The position numbers were made by a program, and so were the translations under genes. From CAYVFC01 sp964450715 (GTDB taxonomy: Bacteria > Myxococcota_A > Polyangia > Polyangiales > JAFGIB01), in assembly GCA_964450715.1 (NCBI GenBank), contig CAYVFC010000049.1, forward strand, positions 1 to 50,300: a stretch of 50,300 nt of DNA. The letters are read 5' to 3'. Below are positions 33,789 through 44,908 of the stretch, one piece after another (the first letter of the stretch is position 1; each line of letters begins with the position of its first letter). Below the pieces are notes generated by a model that was not told the origin of the DNA, did no database searches, and worked only from the letters and a program-made list of their open reading frames with translations.

Positions 33789-35141
33789 ATGGCACTACAA
33801 GACGAAAAGACCGCCAAGATCTTTCTCCAGGAGATGGAGAGGTACAGCAACAACCTGCTCAGGATCACCCAAACCCTGCTGGAGACCGAGGACATCGAGC
33901 TGGCGAGCTCGCCCAAGGACCTGGTCTTCCGGGAGGACCGGATGACCCTCTACCGCTTCCGGTCGGACAAACGGACCAACCCGGTCCCGCTGCTCATCAC
34001 CTATGCCCTGGTCAACCGCGAGACCATGATGGATCTCGAGCAGGGGCGGAGCCTTATCGCCAACCTGCTAGCGCAGGGGCTGGATATCTATATCATCCAG
34101 TGGGGGTATCCCTCGCGGGTGGACCGCTACATCGAGCTGGACGACTACATCGACGTCTACATGGACGACTGCGTGGAGTTCGTCCGCAAGCAGACCGGCG
34201 CGAACAAGATCAACCTGATGGGCGTCTGCCAGGGCGGCACCTTTGCCAGCATCTACGCGGCCCTGTATCCCGAGAAGATCAAGAACCTGGTGACCATGGT
34301 GGCCCCCATCGATTTCGACACCGACGGCGGGCTGCTCAACGTCTGGTCGCGCGACATGAACGTGGACCTGATGGTCGATACTTTGGGCAATATACCGGGC
34401 GACCTAATGAACGCGGCCTACCTCATGCTCAAGCCCTTCCAGCTCATGATCGACAAGTACATCGGGCTGGTGGAGTCGGCCCGGGATACCAGCGTGGTGG
34501 CCAACTTCCTGCGCATGGAGAAGTGGATCTTCGACAGCCCCGACCAGTCGGGCGAGGCCTTCCGGCGCTTCGTCAAGGAGTTCTACAAGGGCAACAACCT
34601 GATCAAGGGCAAGCTGGAGATCGGCGGTCGCCAGGTCAAGCTCGAGAACATCAACATGCCGCTGCTCAACATCTTCGCCGAGAAGGACCACCTGGTTCCG
34701 CCGGTGAGCTCCAAGGCGCTGTCCGAGCACGTCTCCTCCAAGGACGTCACCACCAAGAGCTTCGCGGTGGGCCACATCGGCATCTACGTGAGCAGCAAGG
34801 CCCAGAAGGAGCTGGCTCCTTGCATCGCCGGCTGGCTGAACGAGCGCTCCGGTGTCAAGGCGGCCACGGTCGCTGCCCAGACCGCTGCCCAGCCGGCTGC
34901 CCAGCCCGCTGCCAGGCCCGCTGCCCAGACCGCTGCCCAGACCGCTGCCAAGCCCGCTGCCAGGCCCGCTGCCCAGACCGCTGCCCAGACCGCTGCCAGG
35001 CCCGCTGCCCAGACCGCTGCCCAGACCGCTGCCAAGCCCGCTGCCAAGACCGCGCCCAAGACCGCGCCCAAGCTCGTCGCCGCCAAGACGCCGGCCCGCG
35101 GCACCCGCCGGGCTTCCGCCAAGCGGCAGCGAACGGCTTGA
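33789..35141 (+). CDS. phaC: Class III PHA synthase PhaC with a repeat tail
   Basis: Residues 1-355 form a normal class III synthase: nucleophile Cys147 in GVCQGG, Asp300 in FAEKDHL and His329 in VGHIGIY. It polymerises hydroxyacyl-CoA on the granule surface with PhaE. GGAGG precedes the ATG. The odd feature is residues about 360-450: at least 16 tetrapeptides AA(Q/R/K)(T/P), then AKTAPKTAPK and a basic end (RGTRRASAKRQR). Class III synthases normally end near 355. The tail resembles histone H1-like or PhaF-type nucleoid-binding tails, implying DNA or granule tethering (inference). Confidence 0.92.
   Translation: MALQDEKTAKIFLQEMERYSNNLLRITQTLLETEDIELASSPKDLVFREDRMTLYRFRSDKRTNPVPLLITYALVNRETMMDLEQGRSLIANLLAQGLDIYIIQWGYPSRVDRYIELDDYIDVYMDDCVEFVRKQTGANKINLMGVCQGGTFASIYAALYPEKIKNLVTMVAPIDFDTDGGLLNVWSRDMNVDLMVDTLGNIPGDLMNAAYLMLKPFQLMIDKYIGLVESARDTSVVANFLRMEKWIFDSPDQSGEAFRRFVKEFYKGNNLIKGKLEIGGRQVKLENINMPLLNIFAEKDHLVPPVSSKALSEHVSSKDVTTKSFAVGHIGIYVSSKAQKELAPCIAGWLNERSGVKAATVAAQTAAQPAAQPAARPAAQTAAQTAAKPAARPAAQTAAQTAARPAAQTAAQTAAKPAAKTAPKTAPKLVAAKTPARGTRRASAKRQRTA
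34873..35065 (+). repeat. 12-base coding repeats in phaC
   Basis: Units of the type GCTGCCCAGACC, alternating with GCCAGGCCC, GCCAAGCCC and CAGCCG variants, encode AA(Q/R/K)(T/P) at least 16 times, with a higher-order pattern of two QT units followed by KP or RP units. Such arrays change length easily by slippage, so copy number may vary between strains. Confidence 0.9.
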
Positions 35142-35388
35142 CGGTACGGACGAACGGATCCGCCCCCCTAACAATTCGCGGATAGCCGACTCCATCTGTT
35201 CGTGAAGATGTCTCGCAGTGAGTCGCGGTAGCGGTTTCCCGATTGACCGTCGGCCTGCACCGTCGAGGCGAAAATGCTTCCCCGGTCGAGCCGATGAACC
35301 GACAACCGCCGCCCGCCGCGAGCGGCGGTCGAACGTCCGTATTCAGCTCGAGAGGGAGGTTTATAATGCGTATTATTTCCATTTCAAC
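35142..35388. other. Gap between phaC and the M20 gene
   Basis: There is no supported gene. An ATG at 35366 with a strong GGGAGG ahead opens 36 codons on the plus strand, but it runs through the terminator-like hairpin and antisense to the peptidase gene, so it is treated as doubtful. Confidence 0.4.
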
Positions 35389-35409
35389 GGGCGGGCGCAA
35401 GGCCCGCCC
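35389..35409. terminator. GC-rich hairpin shared by converging genes
   Basis: GGGCGGGC (35389-35396) pairs with GCCCGCCC (35402-35409) around a five-base loop, directly after the M20 peptidase stop codon (minus strand) and downstream of phaC (plus strand). It is a strong stem without a long T-run. The sequence type also recurs in many genomes as an intergenic repeat (known from general experience, not tested here). Confidence 0.65.
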
Positions 35410-36783
35410 CTATTGCTTTGCGACCAAACTCGCCTGCTGCCAGAGGTGGGCGCTGGCCCTGATCCCTCGGTGGTAGTCGCGCAGGCTCAGCTTTTCATTG
35501 GGCGAGTGCGCGTTGTCGTCGTCTAGCCCCCAGCCCAGCAATAGCGTGTCGGCCTTCAACCCGTGTTTGAAGGCGGCCACGATGGGAATCGATCCGCCCT
35601 CCCGGATGAAGACGGGAGCGGTGCCAAAGGCCGTCTCGATGGAACGCGCCGCGGCCGACAGAAAGGCGCTGTCCAGGGGCACCAGCACGGCGGGCGCCAG
35701 GTTGTGCTCGCTGAGCTCCCAGCCGATGCCCGGCGGCAACCGCTCCACGACAAAAGTGGCGAGCGCACGCGAGATCTGCTCGGGTTTCTGGTCGGGCACC
35801 AGGCGGAAGCTCAGCTTGGCGCCCGCTCGGGCGGGCAGAACCGTCTTGGAGCCCTCTGCCTGGTAGCCGCCCCACAGCCCGTTGACGTCAAAGGTGGGAC
35901 GCGCCCAGCGCCGCTCCAGCGTGGTGTACCCGACCTCTCCGCTCAGCCCGGTGACGCCGATCCGCTCCATGAAGGCCTGCTCGTCAAACCCCGTCTCGGC
36001 GAATCTCCGGCGCTCCTCGGCGCTGAGCTCCAGTACGTCGTCGTAGAAGCCGGGCAGCTGGATCCTTCCGTCGGTGTCGACCATGGCGGCCAGAAGCCGC
36101 GCCAGGGTATTGGCCGGGTTGGTCACCGCGCCGCCGAACATGCCGGAATGCAGATCGCGCGCCGGCCCGGTCAACAATAGCTCGTAGTAAGCGATACCCC
36201 TGAGCGCATAGGTGATGGCAGGCCGGTCCGGGCCCAGCATCGACGAGTCGCTGATGATCACCGCATCGCAGCCGAGCCGCCGGGCTCTCTGTTCGAGCAC
36301 GCGCAGGGCGTTCTCGCTGCCGATCTCCTCCTCGCCCTCCAGGAAGAACTTGAGCTGTACGGGCAGTCTTCCTGCGGCGCGCAGCCAGGCCTCGGCGCTC
36401 TTGATGTGGGTGAGCATTTGCCCCTTATCGTCGGTAGCGCCCCTGGCATAGACGCTTCCGTCGCGCACCGAGGGCTCGAAGGGCGGCGTTATCCACTCGT
36501 CCAGCGGCTCGGGCGGCTGCACGTCATAGTGGCCGTACACCAGTAGCGTGGGAGCGCCAGCGACCGACTCGGACTCGGCGTAGACCACCGGTTGGCCCGC
36601 GGTCTCGATGAGCTCGCTGTCGAGCCCCAGCCCCTGCAGATGGTCGCGCAGCCATTCGGCCGCGCGGCGCACGTCCCGCGCCCGGCTGTTATCGGCGCTG
36701 ATACTGGGAATACGCAATAGCTCGCAGAGCTCTTGCTCGAAGCGCTCGGCGTTCTCCTGCAGGTAGCGTTCCACCCGTTCCAT
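35410..36783 (-). CDS. M20-family peptidase/dipeptidase
   Basis: From the ATG at 36783 (GGGGAG upstream) the product has 457 residues. Zinc-site motifs are in order: YGHYDVQPP (His, Asp), GATDDKGQ (bridging Asp), EGEEEIGS (catalytic Glu-Glu), an aspartate in VIISDSSM and a late His in DDDNAHSPNE. The lid domain includes DLHSGMFGG. This is the carnosinase/CPG2-like group, cleaving dipeptides or acylated amino acids in the cytosol. It follows secA by 36 bases on the same strand and may be co-transcribed. Substrate unknown. Confidence 0.9.
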   Translation of the reverse strand: MERVERYLQENAERFEQELCELLRIPSISADNSRARDVRRAAEWLRDHLQGLGLDSELIETAGQPVVYAESESVAGAPTLLVYGHYDVQPPEPLDEWITPPFEPSVRDGSVYARGATDDKGQMLTHIKSAEAWLRAAGRLPVQLKFFLEGEEEIGSENALRVLEQRARRLGCDAVIISDSSMLGPDRPAITYALRGIAYYELLLTGPARDLHSGMFGGAVTNPANTLARLLAAMVDTDGRIQLPGFYDDVLELSAEERRRFAETGFDEQAFMERIGVTGLSGEVGYTTLERRWARPTFDVNGLWGGYQAEGSKTVLPARAGAKLSFRLVPDQKPEQISRALATFVVERLPPGIGWELSEHNLAPAVLVPLDSAFLSAAARSIETAFGTAPVFIREGGSIPIVAAFKHGLKADTLLLGWGLDDDNAHSPNEKLSLRDYHRGIRASAHLWQQASLVAKQ

Positions 36784-36819
36784 GCTCTCCCCGCCCTGGT
36801 CGCCGCCGCCCGGCACGCG

Positions 36820-39945
<3,126 letters not shown>

Positions 39946-40280
39946 GCCGCCGCCGATCTCGACAGAGCGATCTCGCCGGTCTCGATGATCGGCCGATCGT
40001 GCCGCCCAATCTAGACTTGCCGCTGCCGTAGCGCAAGCTACGGGCTGGAAACGAGCGAACGCTGGCCGGCGTGACGATACGCTCGACGACCGAGCCACCC
40101 GGGTCACGGGAATCCCGCCCGGCACGGGGTCGATTTCCCCAGCCGCGCGGCGCCCGGCTGTCCGTTTCTGCCTTAAAACGCCTATTGAGCGCTGTACAGC
40201 CGCTTCCCCGGACGAGGCACGCAACTTGCAAGTTCTTGGTCGGATTTCCCTGTCAAGGGGCTGTCCGAACAGAACGAGCC
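39946..40280. other. Divergent promoter region of secA and the YaaW-like gene
   Basis: There is no gene. CCGTAGC (40026-40032) and GCTACGG (40037-40043) form a stem capped by a GCAA tetraloop, which would lie in the secA leader and may be a regulatory hairpin. I see no -35/-10 pair that I would defend. Confidence 0.45.
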
Positions 40281-41006
40281 ATGTCATCGACCCGGCAGAC
40301 GCACCCTTCGGATTCGGAGCTGGCGGCGCTTTTCGGCCGCGTGCCGCCAGACAGGCTCGCCCCGATCTACCAGCGGCATCGCTTGGACGCCGACGCGGGC
40401 GTCGACGAGCTCATCCGGAAGATCTGCCTGGACGGCGGCAGCACCATCATGTCGGCGCTGCGCAAGTGGAACGGCGTGCCCTATGCCGCCGTGGTCCGGG
40501 ACGTGGCGGGCAAGATGAACGTCAAGACCGAGCCGGACGAACCGGTCTTCAGCATCGAGCTCAAGCTGCTGGAGGAGATGATACGGCGCTATCTGCAAAA
40601 CGCGTCGCCCGGGGAGCGGGAGCAGGTACAGCGCTATCTCGAGCAGGCTGGAAAGGAGCACCGCATCCGGGTGGGCGAGATCGCCAGGGGATCGCTGGCC
40701 GTGGGTACCATGGCCATGATGGTCAAGCGCATCGGCCAGCACGCCGCGGCCGAGATCGTGCGCCAGGTGGTGCTGCGCAATGCCGCACAGAAAGTCGCCT
40801 CCGAGGCCGCGCGGCGCGCCACCCAGATCGCGGGCTGGGGCGTGCCCTTCCTCAACGTGGTGTTCGTGGGCTGGACCGTGGCCGACATCGCCGGGCCGGC
40901 TTTTCGGAAAACCGTACCGACCGTACTGGAGGTGGCGCTACTCAGGCTCGAGTTTGCCGATGAGACGATGCTGCCCGAGCTACCCCCCTGCCCGCCGGAG
41001 CGGTAA
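40281..41006 (+). CDS. YaaW/UPF0174-like protein
   Basis: The 241-residue product starts at ATG 40281. The C-terminal half has helical, Ala/Gly-rich segments (GSLAVGTMAMMVKRIG, ATQIAGWGVPFLNVVFVGWTVADIAGPAFRKTVPTVLEVALLRL). The IAGPAFRKTVPTVLEVA signature resembles E. coli YaaW and related proteins of unknown function; one or two of these segments could associate with membrane. It diverges from secA and is followed after two bases by another unknown gene, so these two probably work together. Confidence 0.6.
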   Translation: MSSTRQTHPSDSELAALFGRVPPDRLAPIYQRHRLDADAGVDELIRKICLDGGSTIMSALRKWNGVPYAAVVRDVAGKMNVKTEPDEPVFSIELKLLEEMIRRYLQNASPGEREQVQRYLEQAGKEHRIRVGEIARGSLAVGTMAMMVKRIGQHAAAEIVRQVVLRNAAQKVASEAARRATQIAGWGVPFLNVVFVGWTVADIAGPAFRKTVPTVLEVALLRLEFADETMLPELPPCPPER

Positions 41007-41008
41007 GC

Positions 41009-42073
41009 GTGCCGGAATACGAGATTCACCGCCAGGTACCAGCGTGGATCGAACGAGGCCTCGAAGACGGCTCGCTGCGCAAGGGAACGGGCGGCGTGAT
41101 ACGGCACGCTTTCGGTATCAATAAAGATAGGGTCACCGCCATCATACGCTCGCCCTCGACGAACGGCTCTCCGCTGAAAATCGACCGGCCGGGTCACCCG
41201 TTCGGCGCGGTGACAGACCCGATCGAAGCTCGCGTCCCGCTGCCGAGGCCGGCCGGAACGGCTGATGCCGAGCGGCGAGCCGAGGTGACGGACACGGTTG
41301 CCCAGATCGCCGGCGCGGTCGACCTATACGTATCCGAGATCGGCCCTGGCTCGATCGCGGCAGTCGACGTGATCGGCGACATGCTCTTCGGGCTCGCCCT
41401 GGCCCGTATCGACGGGCATCTGCAGCTGTTGCAACGCGGAGTATCGGCCACGCTCGAGCTGGTAGGACAGTCGCTCGCCGCGTTACGGGACCTGGGGGAT
41501 CTGCAGGTCGTGGGCTTTACCACCGAGGTGGGGCGGGGCGTCGAGCTGCTGCAGCGGGGTGTAACCTCGGGTGACCGGGAGTACTTCGTACGCGCGGCCG
41601 AGCGGTTGGAAGAGGGAATCGCCGACATCAAGACGGTGCTACAGACCACGAGCGGCGAGCAGATGCTGGAAAACGCCTTCCGCACGCGGCACCTGTTGCG
41701 GGTGGCCGCGCTGTGCGCTTCCGGGGAGATGCAGGCCATGGCGCTGGCGGACAGCAGCTTCGAAAGGCGTATCGCCTCGCTCGAGGCGCACCGGGAACTA
41801 TGGAAGCTGGTATTCGGCCGGTTGCGCGACACGCCCGGGCCGGCCTTCCGGCTTCCCACGCTCGCCATGCTGCAGACCGAAAAGCAGCAGGGGCTGATGG
41901 GGACCCGCCGGCGATGGATGCAGCAGGCCCGCCTCATGTTGGAGATCCTGGAGGCCGAGGGTGCCTTTATCGAAGCCATGCAGGGCATACCCGAATCCGA
42001 GTTGAAGGCGTGGAAGGGAAACGGCGGCGAAAGAGACGGCGGGCAAGCCGTGCTCTGCCTGGTCCGGCGCTAA
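41009..42073 (+). CDS. Unknown helical protein paired with the YaaW-like gene
   Basis: The 354-residue product starts at GTG 41009, two bases after the previous stop. After a polar N-terminus (about 1-85) it becomes helical (AQIAGAVDLYVSEIGPGSIAAVDVIGDMLFGLALARIDGHLQLLQRGV...), with no signal, cysteine cluster or known motif. The DVIGDMLFGLALARIDGHLQLLQRGV segment could contact membrane. Operon context is the only guide; function is unknown. Confidence 0.6.
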   Translation: MPEYEIHRQVPAWIERGLEDGSLRKGTGGVIRHAFGINKDRVTAIIRSPSTNGSPLKIDRPGHPFGAVTDPIEARVPLPRPAGTADAERRAEVTDTVAQIAGAVDLYVSEIGPGSIAAVDVIGDMLFGLALARIDGHLQLLQRGVSATLELVGQSLAALRDLGDLQVVGFTTEVGRGVELLQRGVTSGDREYFVRAAERLEEGIADIKTVLQTTSGEQMLENAFRTRHLLRVAALCASGEMQAMALADSSFERRIASLEAHRELWKLVFGRLRDTPGPAFRLPTLAMLQTEKQQGLMGTRRRWMQQARLMLEILEAEGAFIEAMQGIPESELKAWKGNGGERDGGQAVLCLVRR

Positions 42074-42172
42074 CGCGTCGGCCGCTTGGCGGATTGATCC
42101 AGGCGCTGAGCGGTCCGCGCCTGGAATCGATGCTTATGATACGCAGATTCTGTTAGGCCGTACCGTCCATGT

Positions 42173-42553
42173 TCAGAGCGCTTCGATCCCCAGCCAGCGA
42201 CGGGCCTCGTCCACGTCGTAGAAAATGCGGATATCGATCGGGCTCTGGTCGGCGTATGCCTGCAGCGCGCGCATGAGACCGTAGGAGACCGCGATCGATA
42301 CCACCACGGCCGCCCGACCGCCCGCGATCCGGTCCCGGTACCGCGCGATGGTCTTGGCGATATCCCGCATATCTTCCACTTCCAGGTGGTGGTCCAGCTC
42401 TCGCGCATCGGTGAGACTCTTGATACCCGCATGGAAGTCGGGGTGGGCCAGGACCTCTTCGAAGTTTTGCGCCAGCTGCTCGGCCGTGATCTCTCCCCGA
42501 GCCGTCCGCAGGACGACGTCATTTGTCCGATCGATTGTAAAGGACACCGGCAT
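42173..42553 (-). CDS. SpoIIAA/STAS-like protein
   Basis: The 126-residue product reads FTIDRTNDVVLRTARGEITAEQLAQNFEEVLAHPDFHAGIKSLTDARELD, a central helix, and ends IDIRIFYDVDEARRWLG. This is the pattern of small stand-alone SpoIIAA-like proteins (alpha/beta STAS fold). There is no obvious phosphorylatable Ser in the usual spot, so a role in an anti-sigma switch cannot be claimed. It lies alone between converging genes. Confidence 0.7.
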   Translation of the reverse strand: MPVSFTIDRTNDVVLRTARGEITAEQLAQNFEEVLAHPDFHAGIKSLTDARELDHHLEVEDMRDIAKTIARYRDRIAGGRAAVVVSIAVSYGLMRALQAYADQSPIDIRIFYDVDEARRWLGIEAL

Positions 42554-42619
42554 TGCAGGTTGGGGACGTCGATAATTGAGTTACTTGTGCGTCTGCGTCT
42601 ACGAGGTTTGCATTACTTA

Positions 42620-42731
42620 CTAAACAACTTCCCCTCGCTACGCAACGTCCCATCGCCTTTCGCGCGTCCAATACTTAACTACTAAACAACGTCCCCTCGC
42701 GTTTCGCTAAACAACGTCCCCTCGCGTTTCG
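42620..42731. repeat. 25-base tandem repeat at the MFS gene 3' end
   Basis: Units 42682-42706 and 42707-42731 are identical, and a degenerate copy lies at about 42620-42642. On the minus strand the unit reads CGAAACGCGAGGGGACGTTG followed by TTTAG. The copy at 42707 encodes the last residues of the MFS transporter (ETRGDVV) and its TAG; the others follow downstream. The 3' end of the gene therefore appears to have been duplicated. Confidence 0.88.
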
Positions 42732-44032
42732 GCGGCGTCGTACGGCCGCAGGAACAGGGCCGCCACCAGGCTGCAGACTGCCAAGAGCGCCAGGTAGTAA
42801 GCCGGGGCGGTGACACGGCCGGTGGAGACCACCAGCCAGGTGCAGACCAACGGGGCGGTTCCCCCGAAAAGAGAGAGCGAGAGATTGTAACCCAGGCCGA
42901 TGCCGCTGAAGCGAGTGCGGGCGGGAAATACCTCGATCATGGTGGCGGGAATCGGACCGGAAAATCCGCCCATGAGAAGCGCGAAGACGATCTGGACCGC
43001 CAGGGCCGAGCCGAAGCTCCCCGACTGCACGGCGAGGAACAGCGGGTAGGCCAGGACCATGGTGCCCAGGGTCGAGGCGACCAACACGGGCTTGCGGCCC
43101 ACGGCGTCGGACAGCCATCCGGCCGCGGGCAGCGCCGCCATCAGCACCAGCATGGCGATGGTGTTGATGAGAAGAGCGTGGTGAACGGGCGGGTGTACGA
43201 GCCGGCTGAGAAGAAAGGGCCACCAGACGAAGAGCATATAGAAGCCGCCGCCGCCCATCATGATGAGCGCGGTTATCTGCGCCACCCGGCCGCTCTGGGT
43301 GCGGATGACCTCGGCCACCGGGAGGTCACCGATGGCGTTGTCGCGCTGCATCCGTTCGAACTCGGGCGTCTCGGGAAGAGCGCTGCGCATCCACAGGGCA
43401 AAGGCGCCGATCCAGTAGCCGAGCAGAAAGGGCATTCGCCACCCCCAGGCCTGCAGCTGTAGCGGCTCCAGCAGGCTCTGCACGGCATAGGCGGTGAGCG
43501 AGCCCAGCATGACCCCGGCGGTAGAGCTGCACAGGGCGAAGCTGCCGAAGAAGCCGCGGCGATCGGCCGGGGCTAGCTCGGTGATGTGGGAGATGGAGCC
43601 CACCAGCTCCCCTCCTACCGAAACGCCCTGTACCAGGCGCAGCAGCACCAGCAGCAGCGTTGCCGCCCCACCGATCTGTGCGTAGGTCGGCAACAGCGCC
43701 ATCAGGGTGGTGGGAGCGGCCATCATCAGCACCGAAAGTTGCAGCGCTCGCTTGCGGCCGTGCCGGTCGCCGATGTGGCCGAACAGCACGCCGCCCACCG
43801 GCCGCATGAAGTAAGCCGAGGCGAACACGCCAAAGGCGCTCAGCAGCGACACCAGCCGGTTGTCCGTGCCGAAGAACTGCGCGCCGATGATGGGGGCGAA
43901 GTACCCGAAAAGGGCGAAGTCGTACCACTCCAGAACATTGCCCACGGCCCCGCCTGCGGTGATCCGGCGTAGATCGCGCTGACGTCGCTCGTCCAGCCGC
44001 GAGTCTTTACGGTCCGCTTCGATCGGGGGCAT
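42707..44032 (-). CDS. MFS transporter, metabolite:H+ symporter (MHS) type
   Basis: The 441-residue product (from ATG 44032; a TTG at 44086 is also in frame) has twelve predicted membrane segments. MHS marks include NVLEWYDFALFGYFAPIIG near the start, GGVLFGHIGDRHGRKRAL as motif A between helices 2 and 3, and LRLVQGVSVGGELVGS. The group carries dicarboxylates, shikimate, betaine or similar solutes with protons. It is the last gene before a long intergenic stretch. Its final codons lie in the first unit of a 25-base repeat. Substrate unknown. Confidence 0.9.
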   Translation of the reverse strand: MPPIEADRKDSRLDERRQRDLRRITAGGAVGNVLEWYDFALFGYFAPIIGAQFFGTDNRLVSLLSAFGVFASAYFMRPVGGVLFGHIGDRHGRKRALQLSVLMMAAPTTLMALLPTYAQIGGAATLLLVLLRLVQGVSVGGELVGSISHITELAPADRRGFFGSFALCSSTAGVMLGSLTAYAVQSLLEPLQLQAWGWRMPFLLGYWIGAFALWMRSALPETPEFERMQRDNAIGDLPVAEVIRTQSGRVAQITALIMMGGGGFYMLFVWWPFLLSRLVHPPVHHALLINTIAMLVLMAALPAAGWLSDAVGRKPVLVASTLGTMVLAYPLFLAVQSGSFGSALAVQIVFALLMGGFSGPIPATMIEVFPARTRFSGIGLGYNLSLSLFGGTAPLVCTWLVVSTGRVTAPAYYLALLAVCSLVAALFLRPYDAAETRGDVV

Positions 44033-44116
44033 CGGTCTACGGTTCGCCTTCGGACGCAGGTGTCCGGGGAATGACGGTAGCAACAAACGTACCCCTCCCC
44101 CGAACGGGGTGACCCC

Positions 44117-44195
44117 ATGTCATTTCGACCGCAGGAGAAATCTCTGTTCTGGCGATCTCTCACTTCGTTCGAGATGACATGTCGTTCGGGATGAC
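44117..44195. repeat. GTCATTTCGA-type inverted repeat
   Basis: ATGTCATTTCGACCG...GAGAAATCT (from 44117) is mirrored by GAGATGACAT (44171-44180), and a third short half (GTCGTTCGGGATGAC) follows. It lies in the 620-base gap between the MFS gene and the PP-loop operon, which holds no gene that I can support. It is the same family as 28897-28984 and 21091-21155. Confidence 0.75.
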
Positions 44196-44306
44196 GGGGA
44201 AAGCGACCTGGTGCTCGTACAAACGGCGGTCGTCGCCAAAGCACGCCCCTGGTCGGGGATTTATTCCTGAGCACTCGGAATTGTTCCCTAAAGCCCCGAA
44301 AAGCTC

Positions 44307-44399
44307 GAAACAACCACGGGCCCTCCAACAGCTAAGTTGATGAAACGGTTGAAACAATTGCGGGCGTTCCGGCGGTCGGTTTGCTGAAACAGTTGAAAC
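44307..44399. promoter_or_regulatory. Regularly spaced GAAAC boxes upstream of the PP-loop operon
   Basis: GAAAC occurs at 44307, 44342, 44351, 44386 and 44395, a spacing of 35, 9, 35 and 9 bases. The core of two of the pairs is GAAACxGTTGAAACA. This regularity, 256 to 348 bases before the first gene at 44655, looks like an operator array for a regulator binding tandem sites. Which gene it serves (operon at 44655 or the MFS gene) is not certain. Confidence 0.5.
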
Positions 44400-44654
44400 A
44401 CAGTCGCGCTCACGGACCAGGAGACGAACCAAACCGCTGCGCCCGCGCTCTTCGTGACCGCCGGATCAACGCTGCAACCGTTCGTAGCGCGCGAACCGCC
44501 AAAGCCCCCGCCCCCCGGGCACGCTTGTTGCTCCGATGATCACGCGGAGCGCCCCCGGAGCCGTCGGAGCCCGTCCGCGGTCGGTGAACCCGCGGGCTCT
44601 GGGCCGGGTCGACCGGTCCGGCGTTCCACGGCCCTCGCCTTGGAAGGTGACCCA

Positions 44655-44894
44655 ATGCACGAAGCCAGGTGCCTGCTCTGCAGCTCGGACATGGAAGTCA
44701 TCGAAATAGACCGGTTCAACAAGCCGCACGGAATCGCCCTGATGGCTGCCGGTTTGCTCTTTCTAGCCGCCATCCCGGCCGAGGCGATCCTGGGATACGC
44801 CCTGATACCGTTCGGGGCCGTGGTCGCCTTCTCCAAGAAGCGGGTCTGGCACTGCCCCTGCTGCTCGACCATCGCCGACAAGATGGGCGGTTGA
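44655..44894 (+). CDS. Small membrane zinc-ribbon protein A
   Basis: GGAAGG precedes the ATG at 44655, giving 79 residues; the frame upstream is open but Pro/Arg-rich and not used. CLLC near the N-terminus and CPCC near the C-terminus flank one or two hydrophobic segments (IALMAAGLLFLAAIPAEAILGYALIPFGAVVAF). The two CxxC pairs could form one zinc site on the same side of the membrane if the middle is a helical hairpin. The protein at 46781-47044 is clearly related (shared PHGIAL, PFG.VV, SKKR.W.C..C). Function unknown; it heads the operon. Confidence 0.72.
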   Translation: MHEARCLLCSSDMEVIEIDRFNKPHGIALMAAGLLFLAAIPAEAILGYALIPFGAVVAFSKKRVWHCPCCSTIADKMGG

Positions 44895-44908
44895 GCGTAC
44901 GAGGAACC

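Noticed and set aside
34100..35185. Alternative frame through phaC including its repeat tail
   Set aside because: The catalytic triad is in the other frame, and the alternative yields only repetitive CRP/DRC peptides.
35366..35476. A 36-codon plus-strand frame with a strong ribosome-binding site near the pha terminator
   Set aside because: It runs through the GC hairpin and antisense to the end of the M20 gene; the peptide is not protein-like, so the good ribosome-binding site is probably chance.
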